In this document: piece by piece, positions 1-22,000 of the stretch
Layout of the letters: each line of letters opens with the position of its first letter
Numbering within the stretch: the stretch's first letter is position 1
NCBI RefSeq assembly: GCF_949628215.1
Contig: NC_134285.1
Location: 26,736,797 to 26,800,796 of the forward strand
Source: Phalacrocorax aristotelis
Lineage: Eukaryota > Chordata > Aves > Suliformes > Phalacrocoracidae
DNA length: 64,000 bases
Direction of reading: 5' to 3'
Translations under genes and position numbers: made by a program
The notes under the pieces: model-generated
What the model saw: only the letters and a program-made list of their open reading frames with translations
The model's database searches: none
What the model was told of the DNA's origin: nothing

Positions 1-409
1 GCTACAGAGCCATGAAACAGTACAATTCCACCTAGAGCTGGTCTGAAGATGGTAAGTGTTTTCAATAGATGTTGTTTCAACAAGTTGTTTTCTGAATTTC
101 TGTTCCATCTATTTTTCTTTCTTTTTAGAAAAAACTCAGAACAAACTGTCCTTTACACACAGTGAATCTCTCTTGTAATTTTTCTTCTGTCTTAAGAGAC
201 AGAATGCTTTTGACACTTGAATGTTTCTGGCCAGCATCTGTCAGGTTGCTAAAACCAGCTGAGGACAGACTGCAAGATGCTCATGGGGAAGAGTTCTGCC
301 CATCTTTGCATTGGGGTGGGCTGGAAGTGTCCACCATGGGTTTTCTCTTCTCATGTGCATAGTCCAAGCAAACAATGCTTCTTTGCACTTGTATGCTGGC
401 ATCTTTCAG
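1..409. other. RHBDF1 upstream intron, 5' edge of window
   Basis: No coding sequence of RHBDF1 is recognisable before the acceptor at 408-409. Bases 1-51 end in a consensus-like donor (GAAGATG|GTAAGTG) but carry in-frame stops, so they could only be a non-coding alternative first exon or a cryptic site. A pyrimidine tract precedes the acceptor at about 390-409. Confidence 0.5.
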
Positions 410-13508
<13,099 letters not shown>

Positions 13509-13830
13509 AAGGCAAAGACTGGCTTCTCGAGCAGGCACTGGAGATGGACTGTCTTTGCATTTGCTGTGCCAGTTCCATGTGGACAAAGCCTCTAATCCAA
13601 TGACACTTCTAACCCTGCCCGTGATTAATTTAAGCTGCCTCCTTAGCACTTGGCAGGCATGTTTTGCCTTTTCTTGGAAGACTCTGAAAACAGAACGTTT
13701 GTGCCTTGTTCAATTGTATTGAACCTCTTCTGCTGCCATTATTTTTATTACACTAGTTTCAGTACTACATTTTTAACCAGAGTTGTTTACTACTGCTAAG
13801 GTGGTGATTAAATGGTAAGGTAGCGTTTTA
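13509..13830 (+). other. RHBDF1: RHBDF1 3' UTR with candidate poly(A) signal
   Basis: After the TGA at 13506-13508 no AATAAA is present nearby. An ATTAAA hexamer at 13807-13812, followed by T/G-rich sequence, is the best candidate signal and would give a 3' UTR of about 320 bases. The downstream end is inferred; AATAAG variants near 13960 and 14188 are alternatives. Confidence 0.35.
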
Positions 13831-15240
13831 GCTACTGTTAATTGTTTTGCATAGTCTGTGGCTACATTTGTTACTCTATCTTACCTGTGCTGTTTCATGT
13901 ACCAGTAGAATCAATCCTTTTCTAGCGCCCAAACCAGTCACATGGGGATTTGCAGCTAGAAATAAGGGCCCTAAAAGCCTCAGAAAACTAGAGTGTGTCT
14001 TTAATCACTGAAAGTGCATTCCACATACAGCTCAGAAGCAGACATTTAAAATAGCAATGGCAAAAACCATGTGAGAACATCCAATCGGCTGGAGTTTGTT
14101 TCTCTTTGGAATGCTACAACCTTCTTCTCCAGGAACATGCTGAATCCACAGTCTGGTCTTGGTAGGGCTGGATTCTCTGCTCTCTCTGTTAAAGAAATAA
14201 GATATTTTTGGCAGTGACCATAGTTACTGTGTGCTGGGCTCGCTTACCACCGTACTACCCCGCCTAGACAGTCCAGGGTGGGATCAGCCAGTGCCATGGG
14301 TGACTGCTGGGCATAGGCACTGCCGGGCAGGTGGCTTCTGTCATGGCACACATTTTGTTACAGTGGATGTTGCAAATGTGGCAGCACTGAAAGAAGAAAA
14401 AAAAGTTACTGTCATAACAGTTTCTAACCCAGCTAGCTGGAGCCACAAACAAAAAAACCCTAGCATTTGGAAAAGCTGCTGTCACCAGTGCTCTTCAGAC
14501 ACCACAATTGTGTTTTCAGATGTTATGGGGAGGTAGACATAATTTTAAACTTCACTAAGCCTGAGAGTCTCGGCCACATCTTGTGTTTGTGTGCACAGCT
14601 TTCTAAAAATAGCAGTATAATACCCGAATTATGTCTACATAGGTTACAAACAGGTACATATACATGCTACTAGTGCTTCCTCTGCTGGATGTGTTTTTAT
14701 ATGCCTCAGTTGCACAGAAATACCATGACTGAAAGTTGTCTAGTGGTGTGTCCTGTCTTCTGAGAACAATGAATTGGTTGAACTTAAGTCTCTATAAACC
14801 AGAAAATGGAGAAATTGAGAGACAAAAAAATACAGGATATGTAAGCTGAGGTCCCTTTTCCTAACTCCTTATAGCTTGCAGTAATTGAGAAAGATGGCTC
14901 AAACTATACCCACTATGGAACAGCAAAGAACGTGTTGTGTTTGCTTGTTGCATTTGCTTGTGTGCACCCACGGGACCTTTGCTAGCTGCAGCTGCTCTGA
15001 ATGGTGCAGGAGCATGTGGAGTAGGGTGGGAGAACAGCTGCTCAGGCATGAACCTCTGAGGCCGCAGAAGGACCCAGATGACCTGGGTGATAGCAATTGC
15101 CTGTAGCATGGAGACCTCTGTCCTCCTAGGGATCAGTTAGCACCCAGCCACATTCCTAGCAGTGATTTCCAGAGATTCAAGAAGCCTAAAAGAAAGCAAG
15201 GTCCTAGAAGCAACCACAAGGGCAAACAAAGGAACACTGC
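13831..15240. other. Intergenic region between convergent RHBDF1 and SNRNP25
   Basis: About 1.4 kb between the two proposed cleavage regions. Only short chance open frames occur, and no repeat or RNA gene is recognised. Either 3' UTR could extend into it if more distal poly(A) sites are used. Confidence 0.45.
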
Positions 15241-15241
15241 A

Positions 15242-15616
15242 TTTAATGAATCTCAAGGCATTGTGGGAGCAGATTCAAAGCCTAAACATAAAGTAGGCTT
15301 AGCGATACGGCATTGCCAGCACTAAGCTATTGTTGCTGCTGCTCCTGAGGTATGTTAACTGAAGTAGCTGAATTATCATTCCCTGCCCTTAGAGAAGCAC
15401 AAGTATCACAACCAGGATGTGGAAATAGAGCACAGCCAGGGCAGGAGCCTAATGCAGTCATGAGCCTGTTGCGGACATGGGCATTCAGAAATGCTCTGCT
15501 ATGCAGCAGAGAGCAGCAACACCAGCTGCTGTGAGCCTGAACACTAAGGCCCAGGGAAGAGGAAGTTGAAGAATTGGTACCTACCTCTCAATGGATATTA
15601 GGACTTACCTGACCAG
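15242..15616 (-). other. SNRNP25: SNRNP25 3' UTR with candidate ATTAAA poly(A) signal
   Basis: Downstream of the TAA (15617-15619 on the minus strand), the first good hexamer is ATTAAA at 15247-15242, giving a 3' UTR of about 370 bases. The signal is inferred from sequence only. Confidence 0.4.
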
Positions 15617-17820
15617 TTACTTTCGAAGTTTCTTTATGAAGTTGACCTCATCCCGGTTTCTGATGCCATACCTGAGCAGAGAGTTACACTGTTATATACC
15701 AGTTTCCCAGGAACCGCAACCTTTGAAATCATATAGCCTCCTCTTTCCCGGGGTAGATGGAGTCCTACAGTCACGTGCTGTGCTCTAACGCAGGACAAGT
15801 TAAAATTCTCACTTGTGTACGTAGAATGTGCTGCCAGTCCGGAAGGATCTGATCATCCACCTTTTTAACTGCAACATCCCCTTAAATGCAACATCTGTCA
15901 CCCATGGCTGAGTCTTTTGACAGCAGCTTTGATTAGGGCTGTCTTGCTAGATTAATACCTCAGACAAGCTTTTCTGGCTGGTCTGCATGCAGGCTGGCAC
16001 ACCCAGTGCTGCTGTGTGCAACAGCTAGAGTGCTCAGAAGCACCTCCTGGCTCCTTGCCCTGAGAATGGGCATGGAACCATGGGAGTGGTGTGTCAGTGT
16101 TGTCACTAGATGGTCTCTGATACGTGGCTGAGCAGGTCCAGAGCCCAACACTCTTACCCTTGGTTTGCTCTTTGCTTGCCATTCTTCCATCCTCCTTCCT
16201 ACCCTTCTACCTCAGCAGCTCTGCCAAGCCCTCTGTGGAGGTGATTGAGCACTGGAAGGGGTTGTCCAGAGAGGTTGTGGAGTCTACATTCTTGGAGATA
16301 TTCAAAACCCAAATGGACGCAGCCCTGAGCAGCCAGCTCTAGCTGACCAGAGCTGGTGCAGAGGGTTGGACTAGATGACTGCCACAAGCCCCTTCCACCC
16401 TGGATCCCCTCCACCACACAATGCATCCTGACCTCATCCTCTGCTGAGGAGCTTCCAGTGCTCCCAATCTCCCTGGAGATGAACTAATGTGCTTCATGTG
16501 CATGACACCATTCCTGGCCTTCTCCGTGTTCTACTCCCCTCACACTCATGCTTCTTCTCACTCATCTTGTCTCTGCAGGATACCTCAGGTGTAACCTTAA
16601 TGAGCATAACCTCTTCTGCAGGAGTTTGGCACAGACGGCCAAGGGGCAACACGTCCGAGTGTCTGAATTGGGTGAAGACACTCAACAGAGGATGGTTGTG
16701 GCTAAGGAACTACATGAGGCCTTCCTATCATGCAGATGGCCTCTCAGGCTGTCAGGGCGGGGCCTGTCCCACCTCTGTGTGCAGTGCTGCTCCCATATTG
16801 CAGTCAGTTTCAAGTGCTGTCACGGAATCATTTAGGTTGGAAAAGACCTTTTAGGATCATCAAGTCCAACCCTAAACATAACACTGCCAAGTCCACCACT
16901 AAACCATGTCTTTAAGTGCCACATCTTTTAAATACCTCCAGAGACGGCAACTCCACCACCTCCCTGGGCAGCCTGTCCCCACGGTAGGAGGACCTCTCTG
17001 AGCCAGGGCATGAAGTCCCAAGTTAGCCCTGCCTGTGCAGATGCTGCGTGGATTCCAGCTGGGCCTCTCCAGCCCCACAGACACCAAAAGAGACTCGATT
17101 ACTCACTCTCTCAGCTTCTTTCTGTCATCTGCCAGTTTCTCTCCAGCGTAGGTTAAGTGGTATGTCCTCCATATGTACTTCCTAGGGGAGAAACACTTAG
17201 GGGGAGCGGCAGGAGAAACCGCCGGCCACGGGAAAGCGTGGTGATGAGGATGATGAAGGTGGGGGTGAGCAGCCCCCAGCCCCACTCACCAGCTGAGGTG
17301 CTGGACGCCACCCTGCCGTGCCTGCCGCAGCTGGACGTGCCGCCGTAGCGCCTTCTTTAGCTCCAGCACCGAGGCGTTCTGCACCACCACCACGGCTGGA
17401 GGCGGGGGGAGAGCCCCGTCAGCGCCCCGGCCCGCCACCCTCCCGCCCCGCCGGGCCGGGCCTGCTCCCCCGGGCCCTTTCCTCCCGCCGCCCCCCGGCC
17501 CCGGGACGCACGCATGGTCTCGCCGTCCGCCTTGCAGACCCGCACCGTCATGGCCTGCCCGTACTCCAGCGCCACCTGCGAGCCGATCTCCTCCGCCGTC
17601 ACCTGCGGGCGGCACGGCCGCGACATGCCAGCGAGGCGGGCCTGAGTCCCGCCCCCGGCCCCGGCCCCGGCCCGGCCCCCGCCGCCCCCGGCCCCACCTG
17701 CGGCGGGAGGTCGCAGAGCAGCGGGTCCTGCACCAGCCGCGCCAGCGCCGCCTGGAAGAGCTCCAGCACCTCGGCGTGCGCCAGCTCCTCCTCCGCCTCC
17801 GCCATCACCGCCGCCGCCAT
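15617..17820 (-). CDS. SNRNP25: SNRNP25, U11/U12 snRNP 25 kDa protein; 5 coding exons
   Basis: Component of the U11/U12 di-snRNP that recognises minor (U12-type) introns in the nucleus. Coding exons in transcript order: 17820-17698, 17602-17512, 17395-17290, 17181-17107, 15671-15617. They total 450 nt, i.e. 149 residues, with every phase matching. Recognisable family stretches are LVQDPLLCDLPPQ (exon 1), ALEYGQAMTVRVCKADGE (exon 2), VVVVQNASVLELKKAL (exon 3, ubiquitin-like fold), WRTYHLTYAGEKLADDRKKL (exon 4) and YGIRNRDEVNFIKKLRK (exon 5). The usual human form is 132 residues; the extra N-terminal residues are alanine/glutamate-rich (MAAAVMAEAEEELAHAEV). The ATG at 17805 (MAEAEEEL) is an alternative start. 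Head-to-head with POLR3K and tail-to-tail with RHBDF1, as in mammals. Confidence 0.93.
16242..16405 (+). mobile_element. CR1 LINE 3' fragment, sense on + strand
   Basis: Resembles the 3' region of avian CR1: GAGCACTGGAAGGGGTTGTC, AGAGAGGTTGTGGAGTC, a 'ggagatattcaaaac' segment, and later GGGTTGGACTAGATGACTG followed by CCCCTTCCACCC. It is 5'-truncated and diverged, as is usual for old CR1 copies. The subfamily was not determined. Confidence 0.8.
16823..16985 (-). mobile_element. CR1 LINE 3' end, antisense to + strand
   Basis: Begins with GGAATCATTTAGGTTGGAAA then AGACCTTTTAGGATCATC and AAGTCCAACCCT, the reverse complement of the canonical CR1 3' tail. It continues through ACCACTAAACCATGTC to CACCTCCCTGGGCAGCCTG. 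It is 5'-truncated and lies in transcriptional sense inside the SNRNP25 intron. The left edge marks the CR1 3' terminus; the right edge is approximate. Confidence 0.9.
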
Positions 17821-17861
17821 CGGTCGCGCCGGAAGGGGCGGTCGCCGCCGCGGAACCGGGG
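17821..17861. promoter_or_regulatory. 41-bp bidirectional promoter core, SNRNP25 (-) / POLR3K (+)
   Basis: Only 41 bases separate the two start codons. The spacer contains an ETS/GABP-type CCGGAAG at 17829-17835 overlapping an Sp1-like GGGGCGG at 17835-17841; no TATA box is seen. With so small a gap, 5' UTRs must overlap each other's first exon or be very short. Promoter function is inferred from gene arrangement and motifs. Confidence 0.7.
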
Positions 17862-18349
17862 ATGTTGCTCTTCTGCCCGGCCTGCGGCAACGTGCTGGTG
17901 GCCGAGGAGGGGCCGCGCTGCCACCGCTTCGCCTGCACCACCTGCCCCTACGTGCGCAACGTCACGCGGAAGGTGCGGGGGCGGTGCGGGGAGTGGGGGG
18001 GTGCGGGGGGCGGCGCGCGGGGCTGCCCTGACCGGCGGCGTCCCACAGGTGACCAGCAGGAAGTACCCGCGGCTGAAGGAGGTGGACGATGTGCTGGGCG
18101 GCGCCGCGGCTTGGGAGAACGTGGATTCCACCGCAGGTAGGGACGGGGCGGGAGCGGGGCTCCCCTCGCCTCCGCTCCCGGCGCCGCCCCGCGCCTCACG
18201 GCGCCTCCCTTCGCCCCGCAGAGCCCTGCCCCAAGTGCGAGCACCCCCGCGCCTACTTCATGCAGATCCAGACGCGCTCGGCCGACGAGCCCATGACCAC
18301 CTTCTACAAGTGCTGCAACGCGCAGTGCGGGCATCGCTGGCGGGACTGA
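17862..18349 (+). CDS. POLR3K: POLR3K (RPC11/RPC10), RNA polymerase III subunit; 3 exons, complete
   Basis: Smallest Pol III-specific subunit, needed for RNA 3' cleavage, termination and reinitiation. Exons 17862-17972, 18049-18136 and 18222-18349 give 108 residues, exactly the human length. The N-terminal zinc ribbon has CPAC near residues 5-8 and CTTC near residues 25-28. The C-terminal TFIIS-like ribbon has CPKC and CCNAQCGHRWRD with the acidic hairpin SADEPMTTFYKC. In the family that hairpin carries the acidic residues acting in transcript cleavage. Introns are only 76 and 85 bases. Extremely GC-rich. The start is fixed by the conserved MLLFCPACGN N-terminus. Confidence 0.97.
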
Positions 18350-18440
18350 GGGTCTCTCCCGCCGCACGGCTGAGGAGGGGGGCTCGGCCCGGCCCGCGTC
18401 CCGCCGGGATGGGGTGGGGGTGTGTATCTCCTGCAATAAA
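18350..18440 (+). terminator. POLR3K: POLR3K 3' UTR and AATAAA poly(A) signal
   Basis: A canonical AATAAA at 18435-18440 lies 86 bases after the stop codon and is followed by GT-rich sequence (GTGTGCTGTGGTGTGG) typical of a downstream element. Confidence 0.8.
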
Positions 18441-18945
18441 CACGTCACTGGGTGGAAGGAACCGTGTGCTGTGGTGTGGCTGCTATAAAACCTGCCCCGG
18501 GATAAGGCCGCCATACGCAACTGAAAACGCAGTCAGAGCCCCTGCAAGGGCCTTCGTCCCCGTGTTGCGGCATTAGGGAGGCTGTGGGGCCCTTATTTCA
18601 CACGGTGCGGTAGTTCTGCGAAACGCAGGCACAACGAACTAATGCCATTGCACACCAAGAAACCAGTGTTTAAAATACAGACGGAGCTTAAACGAACTAA
18701 GCCAAACCATAGTTACCAAACCTCAGCAGAGCCAGCTGCTGCGCAGCAGAGCAGAAGGCAAAGCAAAGGGAAAATGTTACAGCTGCAGCCTTAGGGAGAG
18801 GGGAAAAAGGTGCCTTTGCTGTGCCTTGTGAAAACCATGTAAGACAAAGCGGAAACTATCAGCTATATGCTCTACAAACAATTATTGTTAAAAAGAGAAT
18901 ACACTTAAAGTGGGATCAAATATTACCTGTGCCTTAAAGTTAAGC
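18441..18945. other. Intergenic region between convergent POLR3K and GTF3C1
   Basis: About 500 bases where composition falls from GC-rich to AT-rich. No repeat, RNA gene or open frame is recognised. By comparison with human gene order this interval holds the join between two conserved blocks. Confidence 0.6.
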
Positions 18946-19092
18946 TTTATTCTCAGTTTAAATACACTCAAAAGTAAAAAAGCATAAATAACTTAATAAA
19001 AACATGATGGAGCAGAAATTGTAACATTTAATCTCCATTAATGTGCACTCCTACGGGCTAAACCAATTTAATGAGACTCAGCTTTACCTCTT
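18946..19092 (-). terminator. GTF3C1: GTF3C1 3' UTR and candidate poly(A) signal
   Basis: On the minus strand an AATAAA lies at 18951-18946, about 140 bases after the TGA ending at 19093. An ATTAAA nearer the stop (about 19028) is an alternative. Short 3' UTR inferred. Confidence 0.55.
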
Positions 19093-22000
19093 TTATACAG
19101 GGATGATCTGCACCCATTTATTCCAGTTCACTTCACAGGGGAACACTCTTCCCAGCCTAAGAGTACAGTCTATCGTAGGCTCATAGTATATTGTTGGGGT
19201 TTCGCTCAGTTTGGGATTGTTTAGTTTTTCTTCCACAACTGCCTGAGAAAAGAGTGACACCAGGGATGGCTTTTTCATGTAGAATCGTCTGATACAACCG
19301 AGAGTTTCCAGACCCTGCAGAAAAATTCACATCTTTTAGCTTGAGCAGCTGCAGTGAAAAAAAAATGCACTTAATGCTGTTCTACCTACAGTGTTCTCAG
19401 AAACGTTATGGCAATTTATACTAGAAGCGGCTTCACCCCCTCAGGAGACTGTGGGGATGGGAAAGATTAACAGCACGACAAAGCAATTTCACACAGCTGG
19501 ATATATGCTTGTTTGTCACTCTCAGCACAGTGGCTGACATCGGGATACCGACACATAACACGTGTTCAGCGACAGATCTCAATGTTTAGGACCAGTTACA
19601 AACCATTTAACGGTGGTATAGGTGTAAACTTTCTGGGTCAGTTCTTGCTAATGGGTTAGCATTCGTTCCCACAGCAACACCTGGCAAGGCAACCTGTGTG
19701 CCGTATGGGCTGAAAACATCTGGTGTGTATTCAGTAATCTCATATAGGTGTGCATCTAGATTTACTGATATTTGGTATGTGACAGATACAGGCTCTGCCT
19801 ATGGTTTCAAACCCAGTTCTTATCAAATTTATTGCTAGAGAAGTTAGATTCAAGTCATCTGACCTGTAAAATGTATGGGTAATTCCTTGATTTTGTGGAT
19901 TTGAATAGAAGTTGCCTAGGAATCTGTATTGCTCTCCCAGATGCGCATGCCTCACCACTATACACCCTCTACTGTAGTCTTAAACCTGTCTCCTGCTGCC
20001 CTGCCTGTGCCCTGATCCCAGCTACCCTCTTGGCAGCATTGCTGTGGCAGAGGACGCATGGGCAAGCTGTGATGGAACACCAAGGAAACAGGATGGTGGC
20101 TCAGTGCATGATCAGTAGTGTACAAAACGTGCGTTGTTACTGAAATGCATGAGCCTTTGGACAGAAGTGTGGCATACATACACCGGAGTATTCATTTCCA
20201 GTATTAGTAAAGGCTGCAATATTACTACTATACTTCAGATTTTGAATCCTTATAGAAAAAAAAAACCCAAATAAAGCAAGGTTTCATTTACAAAGTAGCA
20301 GTGGTGGCAATCAAACTTCAAGATGGGGAAAAAAAAAAAGAGAAACTCAGGTTTTTCTCACCATGTATTGTTTTACAGTTAAGGATGTATGCCTTTAAGC
20401 AGGTCTGTCAGGACAGGTGGTCTTATTTACAGTACTGTCTAGCACAGATGCATTTAAGTCTGATTCTTATGTCAAAGACTACCCATCTGAAAGGTATGTA
20501 AGGGAGAAAAAAATCAAGATGAATTCTATGGTGAATAACACTGCATTGAACAGCCCGACATAGTATTTCACAGTGACAAGCCACCACTCTTGAGTAACCA
20601 ACTAAATTTCAAATGCACGTACATCCCATTCAGAAGTAAGCTCAAATTTTAAATTCAGTAACGCAGTAATTACAAGAACAAGTAAAGCAGGCTTCCTTCT
20701 GTCCTCATTGTGAACAGTAACTCGCTCTGGCTTTGGTTAATTTGCACTAAAGGGAGAAGATTGTTTTTCATGGTTCGTTCAGTCCCATTTTCCTGGGACT
20801 TTCCGCAAAGTAGCTGCTGACTCAGTGCAGAAGCTGAACCAGATTAAAGTTCACCCGGCCAATGATTCACATACCTGCAGTATCTCTAAGACGGCAACAG
20901 GCTGCAGTACCCCCATGTAATGCTGCAACAGCATGCTTTCCGTTATGCCTGGCTTTGTCATGATGTGGTAGAGAACAGCTTCCATCATCCCCTTACACAC
21001 AGGTTTATTCAGATTCCCATCCACAATCCTCCACGGTCTCCCAATGAAGCAGACATTCTCACAAGCCCTGCAAAAGGCGATTTAAGTTCAGCTGTGCCCA
21101 GAATTATTATTCTAACTAGATTTCCCACAGTCATAATTTCTGCATAATGGAGGTTCTCACTACATCCCTTGCCAGTGTTTGCTCACATCCTAGGTGTAAA
21201 TTCTGCAGCTGCTCTGAGAATGGGCAGACACTGGTGCTAATCTGCTAGACAGTCCCACAGACCTGAAGCACTCCGCTCTAGGTGTTCACCATCAAGAAGC
21301 ACTTTTAGCACCATTGGATCACCCAACAATTACCTTGAGTCTTGATGACCAGGAAAGCTTTGTTTTGCTTGTTTGTTTGTTACTAGCTCTAATATCCTCC
21401 AAAAGTTACCCAAGAGCTGCTTCAATCTGCAACATGCAGCAAAAGTGCTCAGACAAGAAACTGAATTCCTCATTTTTCGCATTTTGGAATCAAAAGACAG
21501 CCCCTGCATAGAATTCACATTTCCTATATTACAGTTTCTCCAGCCCTTTCCTGAGCACACAGAAGCTGAGACTTTCTGGCATTGGACTTATTTGAGAAAG
21601 AAAATTAGTTTTGGTCTTCTGGTATTTGGAGCTAGTTGGTTTTTGGAAAAGAAAAAAAAAACTTCCATCAAGAGACATTTTTTCAGCATGCATATGAGCA
21701 TGAGTTACATTAACAAGAAAAATGCAGGACAACACGGAGTTTCTCCATCATCAATGCTCACTGCCCATCAGAACATGAAAACTAAAGTTTCCAAATCATT
21801 TGCTTCCAGGTATTATTTTGGCAGTGCTAAGTGTTTAGTTACTCTGCAGACATCTCTCTTACTCACCGGTCCCTGGCAGCCTGGGATACATCTGTCATAG
21901 AACTTCCTGGAAAAAAAAGAACACATGGTTTTTAATTAATCCACACTCTTTATCTAGTGGAAGGAAAGCAAAAGGTGGCTAAACTATAAAATACAACAGC

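Larger units (their letters stand above)
15672..17106 (-). other. SNRNP25 last intron (CR1-bearing)
   Basis: A 1.43 kb intron that makes up most of this compact gene. It has a GTGAGT donor after LRKKLRE-type sequence and a CTGCTCAG acceptor. It contains two CR1 LINE fragments in opposite orientations and otherwise unremarkable sequence. Confidence 0.8.
17380..18420. promoter_or_regulatory. CpG-rich island over SNRNP25/POLR3K 5' ends
   Basis: Very GC-rich block with dense CpG, visibly different from flanking sequence. It covers the first three SNRNP25 exons, the shared promoter and all of POLR3K. Boundaries were set by eye. Confidence 0.75.

Noticed and set aside
17318-18576. Several long, Arg/Ala/Pro/Gly-rich open frames on both strands
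   Set aside because: They are alternative-frame shadows of the CpG-rich SNRNP25 and POLR3K exons; extreme GC content suppresses stop codons.
21373-21900. 175-codon + strand open frame within GTF3C1 intron 35 and over exon 35 antisense
   Set aside because: It overlaps the antisense of a coding exon, shows no recognisable domain and has low-complexity lysine and phenylalanine runs. Chance frame is the simplest explanation.
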